NCBI GenBank assembly: GCA_013399015.1
Contig: VWZX01000778.1
Location: 280,095-344,094 of the forward strand
DNA from: Galbula dea
Lineage: Eukaryota; Chordata; Aves; Piciformes; Galbulidae
Length of the DNA: 64,000 bases
Reading direction: 5' to 3'
Made by a program: the position numbers and the translations under genes. Of this stretch, positions 59,773 through 64,000 are shown piece after piece (the stretch's first letter is position 1; each line of letters starts with the position of its first letter). Below the pieces are notes generated by a model. The model saw nothing but the letters and a program-made list of their open reading frames with translations. It was not told the DNA's origin and searched no databases.

Positions 59773-62531
59773 CATATCTTCCACAGTTGTATTTACCTCT
59801 GGAATCCTTGAGATATTAAAGGTCCTGTCTCAATAATCCTATCTGCAATTTTACTATTATTTTTCTGCAGACTTTTTCACAGCTCTTTCTCAACAGCATG
59901 AGACAAGGTTATGCTCTGGGCATAACTCAGAACCCTGGACCACTGGGATACAGGCAAAGTCCTTTGGGGTGGGGTGATGTGTGTACATATTGCAGCAGAG
60001 GTTACAGAAAGAAAAGAAGATTGCAACTAGTAAATCAAGCTCCTTTTTACACCTCTTGTCCATTTCTCTGTCATAAGGATGATTGCAAGTGTGCTTATAG
60101 ATGGTTCTCCTTAAGCATTGCTCATCATCATCTTACACAATCCACGAAGGGATACAGTCTGCCTGCAAGACATGTGGTCTTTATCCCAGGGGCTTTCTAC
60201 AAGCTTTCTGATTTTATGATATGCTTTGAAATAAATGTTTGTGATGCCAAAGGCACATACATATGCACACACTTCATCTCAAGACATAAAAATCACAAAT
60301 TAGTGAAACATTTGTGAAGGTTTCTCCTTTATGAACTTTTTGAATGTTTCATTCAGCTTCATAACCATGAAATACTTGATTTAAATTCCTGTGGAAACTT
60401 CTCAACGAGCTAAACATTTCTCTGGAGTCAAGCCAGGCTCCACTTATTTACATGCTCCCACAAAAAGAAATTCCATCTTTTATACCATCTTGAGAGAGTC
60501 AATCTCTTCTTCTTGCTATGATATAGCACAAAGTGACAATTTAGCAGGACTGTTTCAGTTCTGTTTTTCTGTTAATGCAATGCAGTTCAGTATTACTCCT
60601 TAAATCACAAATACAGATGGTCAATATAGATTCTACCAGCAAGTTTACTTCTAACTTCTTAAATTGCATTGATCCTTCAGTGAGTCACCTCTACCATTCA
60701 TAGTAAAAGTCTCCATAAAGCCATATGTGCAACTTTGGGGCACATTTGAAAAAAAAAAATCTGTTTCTGAAAAGCATAAAACTACTATGTAAGCCACTAC
60801 AGTAGGGTGGGTTTAACAAGGTATCACAACAGGCTGTTTACAGGTAGAAGGTGGTCCAATTGGAAAGAAAAAAAAGGGTATTTTCCAATTTCAGCTGGCA
60901 TTCACTAGAAAACCCTCTCATGGAGTATAACAGTTATAAAATTCTATGCAAGTGGCATTTCACCCTGAAGAGAAGCACAAGAGGTGAAACAAGTTGAAGA
61001 TGTGGAAGAAAATCTGAAAACCAAACAGGCAGAAGTTTCTTAGCAGAGATTACTACAACAGATCTGCTCACAAAGCTTAAAACCACATCTTATTAATGTA
61101 GTAATAAAGAAGTTGGTAACAAAGAAGCTAAATAATGCCTTCAAAGCACATTGACAATCTAGCAGAGAATCTCTGTTCAACAGTTATGCCAGCTCTCTCA
61201 TATCTCTAGGCCTACTACTACGTGCTTGCTACAGTTAGCAGCCAAGCTGCACATGCACCAGTTCTTCAGAAACTCACTATATTCAGCACTGGATCCACTA
61301 CTGAGAATTAACTCTTCTCAATCAGCAACTACACCTTGAAGTTTGTTTTTGTCTCATAAATGACCAAAATTAACCTCTCATCATCAGAGACAAAAATAGT
61401 CTAACACTGAGAGCAAGAGAGTTTTTAAAGTTTTACTAACAAGTATTTGTTAAGATTCCCCAAAATCCACATTCCAGAGGAATACATAAATGTGAACCAT
61501 ATTTCCCTTCTAAGTAGAAAGAAGCTTCTAGTGAAGTTCATGAAACACAGGAGACAAAAGTTTTCTTCTAAAATGCAAACTCTGAAGCATCGTAACACAT
61601 ACAACTGGACCACAAGCTCAGAAATTGCAGTCTACTAGAAAACAGTAAACAAGAAACAGACCTAGCCAATTCCCAAAGATAAATGTTACAAGATGTTCAC
61701 TAACTCACTGCAAAGTGCCAGTGTTCTATATAAAATCTCTCTCTGGAGAAAATACTTCAATTTTACAAATAAATATTTAGCCATTCTTTAAAGTTTTTGA
61801 ATAATAAATTATCCAGGCCTGAAACTCATTATTAACATGGCAAAACCACCATCTACTTTGTTTTTCTAATTCAAAAAAAACCCCAAAACCCACAAGTACA
61901 CAGCCTAAGATTAACAGAACAAGTAAACCTGTAATTACCTTTTGTGCTATACTAAGTCTGTACACTTTTGTACACTTATTACCAATGTTTATCTAACACT
62001 TTTTGGACAACAGTATTCATCTAATGCAAAGCAGCATCTACTGCTACTAATCAAGTACAATCAATTTCCAAGTTTTCCTTAAGATGGATTTTAAAATGTT
62101 CTGCATATTTGTCAGTGCAAAAATCATGCTGCTTCTAGCCACAGTATAAATGTGTCTTAATATATGTATATCTAAAGGAATCAGATTTATCTCACATACA
62201 AAATTACTGTTAGATGATACTACACAGATTAGCCTTTTTAATCATCTCCTTATTTTAAACTAGCCACTCCTCATGTTAAAGGAAGCATCTTTCAAGTTGC
62301 ACTTCTGTACCTCACTCCCAATGAGTACAGTTTAATCTCCAAAGGGGAGGATAAGCTGTGACAGCTAGAGGCTGTTTTGTTAGGGTTTTACTGATATTTT
62401 ATGCTGCACATCACTTAAATCAAGCCAGTTTAAGATCTGTATCTCAAGACTACTACGGCACTAATGGTTCTAAATGTGTTAGGGGCACTTAAGATAAAAT
62501 GTGCTATCTAGGTAGATAGCTGACTTGGTGG

Positions 62532-62655
62532 TCAGAATCAGAGAATTACATAAAGTATAGGTTAGAAAGAACCTCTGATAATCAGATGGTCTAGCCTTCT
62601 GGTGAGAGTAAAGCCTTGTCTTATGATCCTGTCAAGGCAAGGCTTGAATTCCACA
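62532..62655 (-). mobile_element. Probable degraded CR1 3' end in an SHQ1 intron
   Basis: GTCAGAATCAGAGAATTACA, then TAGGTTAGAAAGAACCTCTG, ATCAGATGGTCTAGCCTTCT and GGCTTGAATTCC match the complement of an old CR1 3' end at many, but not most-conserved, positions. The orientation is the same as SHQ1. Boundaries are approximate. Confidence 0.55.
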
Positions 62656-64000
62656 GCTATCTAGAAGGAAAATAACTGAGCAGAACTGACACACACCCCC
62701 TCCTTATGTTAACTAAAATATTATGCTACAATATTAAGTTTTTCAAATGTGTACTTCTACCCCTGTAAGTTAAGGACTCAGCAAGAACAGATAAAGGAGA
62801 TTAGTCAGCAGAGAACAGATTAGTTAGGAATCAAGTTAGTTATTGATCTTAATCAGTAGTAAACAAGTCTCTTCTCATTTCAAGCTCTTCCTAAGACATA
62901 AGAGGAAAGACTGCACTACTCTGCCTAGAAAGATGCCTAAAGGCTTTGCTCATGATTAGCATTTCCCACAGTGCTAGATACTGACTCAAAAATACCTGAT
63001 AATACTGTAAACTTAAGCAATTCAAATAAAGAAGCTGAGTTTCTATTGATTTGTCCTTTGTGTTGAATTTGCTGCTATCTGATAAAGTATGAAAGGTTAT
63101 CAAAAGTTTCCACAGTGCTGACATGCTGATAACACCTCTTTCCTGAATGGACTCTACAAAATCTAAAAAGAAGGCACTAGGGATTCAAGCAAAGCACTCT
63201 TTCCTTGTACATCGGACCAATCTGCAGAACTTGTAGAAGTGGCCATGCTTGACACCCCCTAAAATTCTGTAAAGGAGACTGGTTAAATGAGTCTAGTGTT
63301 CTTCAGGAAGTGAACTAAGTTCTAAAACCACAAAGCTGGCTTCCTCTGCACACCTATATTCCCTCTGAACTATGACCAGTCAAGTCTGGTTTGTTGATCC
63401 CTCCCCTTTCTTTACAATTCTTCCATTTAAATTTTAGGTCCTTCAGAAGTATCTTTTCTTCCATGTCAAGCTCCCAGCCTCCTCTAATTCTGAAATCAAC
63501 ATTCACAGCACACTTCCTTTATATCTCTTCTGACCTTCTTCCTCCAGGCATTCTCCATAAAGTCACTGGTCTTGGACAGTCTTTCCTGGATCTCACAATT
63601 TCCTTTATATTAGCTTTTGTCATTGTTCTTTAACAAATCTGCAGTTCCTATAAATCAGATGAAAACCATATACAATTCTTCCTTCCATGTCTTACTGTTC
63701 TTGCCTTTTAAAAATCTGAGATACTTTACAGTAGGGACCTAATATTTACAGGTTAAGAATTTTGCATGAATAAACAGCATTCTTTCCCCATATAAAAAAT
63801 ACTTTCTCTGCAACAGAATAGTGCCAGGAAGGCACACGTACTGCAAAGGCTTGGAAGACTGAGTAGAACAGGTAGATAGAACAACTGCAGAAACCTGACA
63901 AACATGAAAAATAAGTAATTCATCTTCAACAAAAATCTACCAGTAATGGCATATATTTAAGCAGAGCCCTCCTGAAATGTGAACCTTTAAAAAAGAAATT

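Larger units (their letters stand above)
58080..64000 (-). other. Part of the SHQ1 intron upstream of the 155-nt exon; no further exon seen
   Basis: The next upstream SHQ1 exon should encode an acidic segment with a Pro-Trp-Trp motif. On the plus strand its coding would show CCACCA followed by a proline complement. I looked for that and for the CS-domain exons and found none, so this intron is at least 5.9 kb and continues off the window. It contains a run of 16 T (59757-59772) and a degraded CR1-like tail near 62.5 kb, listed separately. Open frames such as 59898-60317 have no recognisable product. Confidence 0.7.

Noticed and set aside
59898..60317. 139-codon plus-strand frame in an SHQ1 intron
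   Set aside because: No recognised domain and no matching exon boundaries; taken as chance.
58080..64000. Search for the next upstream SHQ1 exons
   Set aside because: CCACCA-type complements of the expected Trp-Trp motif (near 58709 and 61847) translate to unrelated sequence on the minus strand, and no flanking splice sites fit.

Overview
The window is vertebrate nuclear DNA, almost certainly from a bird. The evidence is several CR1 LINE fragments with the avian-type 3' end (CCATTCTATGATTC or its complement), a multi-exon gene with canonical GT-AG introns, and no bacterial-style gene packing. Most open reading frames are short, chance frames in non-coding DNA.

Only one protein-coding gene can be supported, the 3' part of SHQ1 on the minus strand. 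Its last five coding exons lie at 58079-57925, 55617-55564, 52977-52854, 47629-47509 and 28528-27880. Splice phases match at every junction, and the exons join into one continuous 366-residue C-terminal frame ending in TAA. SHQ1 is the chaperone that holds dyskerin (DKC1/Cbf5) before H/ACA ribonucleoprotein assembly, so it serves snoRNA, scaRNA and telomerase RNA biogenesis. The exons here encode the helical SHQ1-specific domain and a Ser/Asp/Glu-rich tail. The N-terminal CS-like domain and the promoter must lie beyond position 64000, because I found no further exon between 58080 and 64000. A plausible 3' UTR runs to an ATTAAA signal near 27185.

Regions, left to right. 1-27 kb: intergenic DNA downstream of SHQ1. 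It holds a 37-bp minisatellite (481-745), CR1 fragments (1660-2200, 4001-4110, 16665-17240, 17278-17715, 26813-26872), a small CpG-dense patch (5190-5840), and several AT-rich, TAAT-rich blocks that look like candidate conserved non-coding elements. In other vertebrates the DNA on this side of SHQ1 is a gene-poor interval leading to RYBP; that is synteny knowledge, not something visible here. 27-64 kb: SHQ1 exons in long AT-rich introns. The last intron is about 19 kb. A CR1 lies in the intron between the 155-nt and 54-nt exons, and a degraded CR1-like tail lies near 62.5 kb.

I found no undescribed multi-gene system. The items most worth a second look are the CpG patch with its overlapping minus-strand frame, the 37-bp minisatellite that leaves all three minus-strand frames open, the tail-to-tail CR1 pair, the unexplained 71-codon frame in the last SHQ1 intron, and the candidate regulatory blocks.
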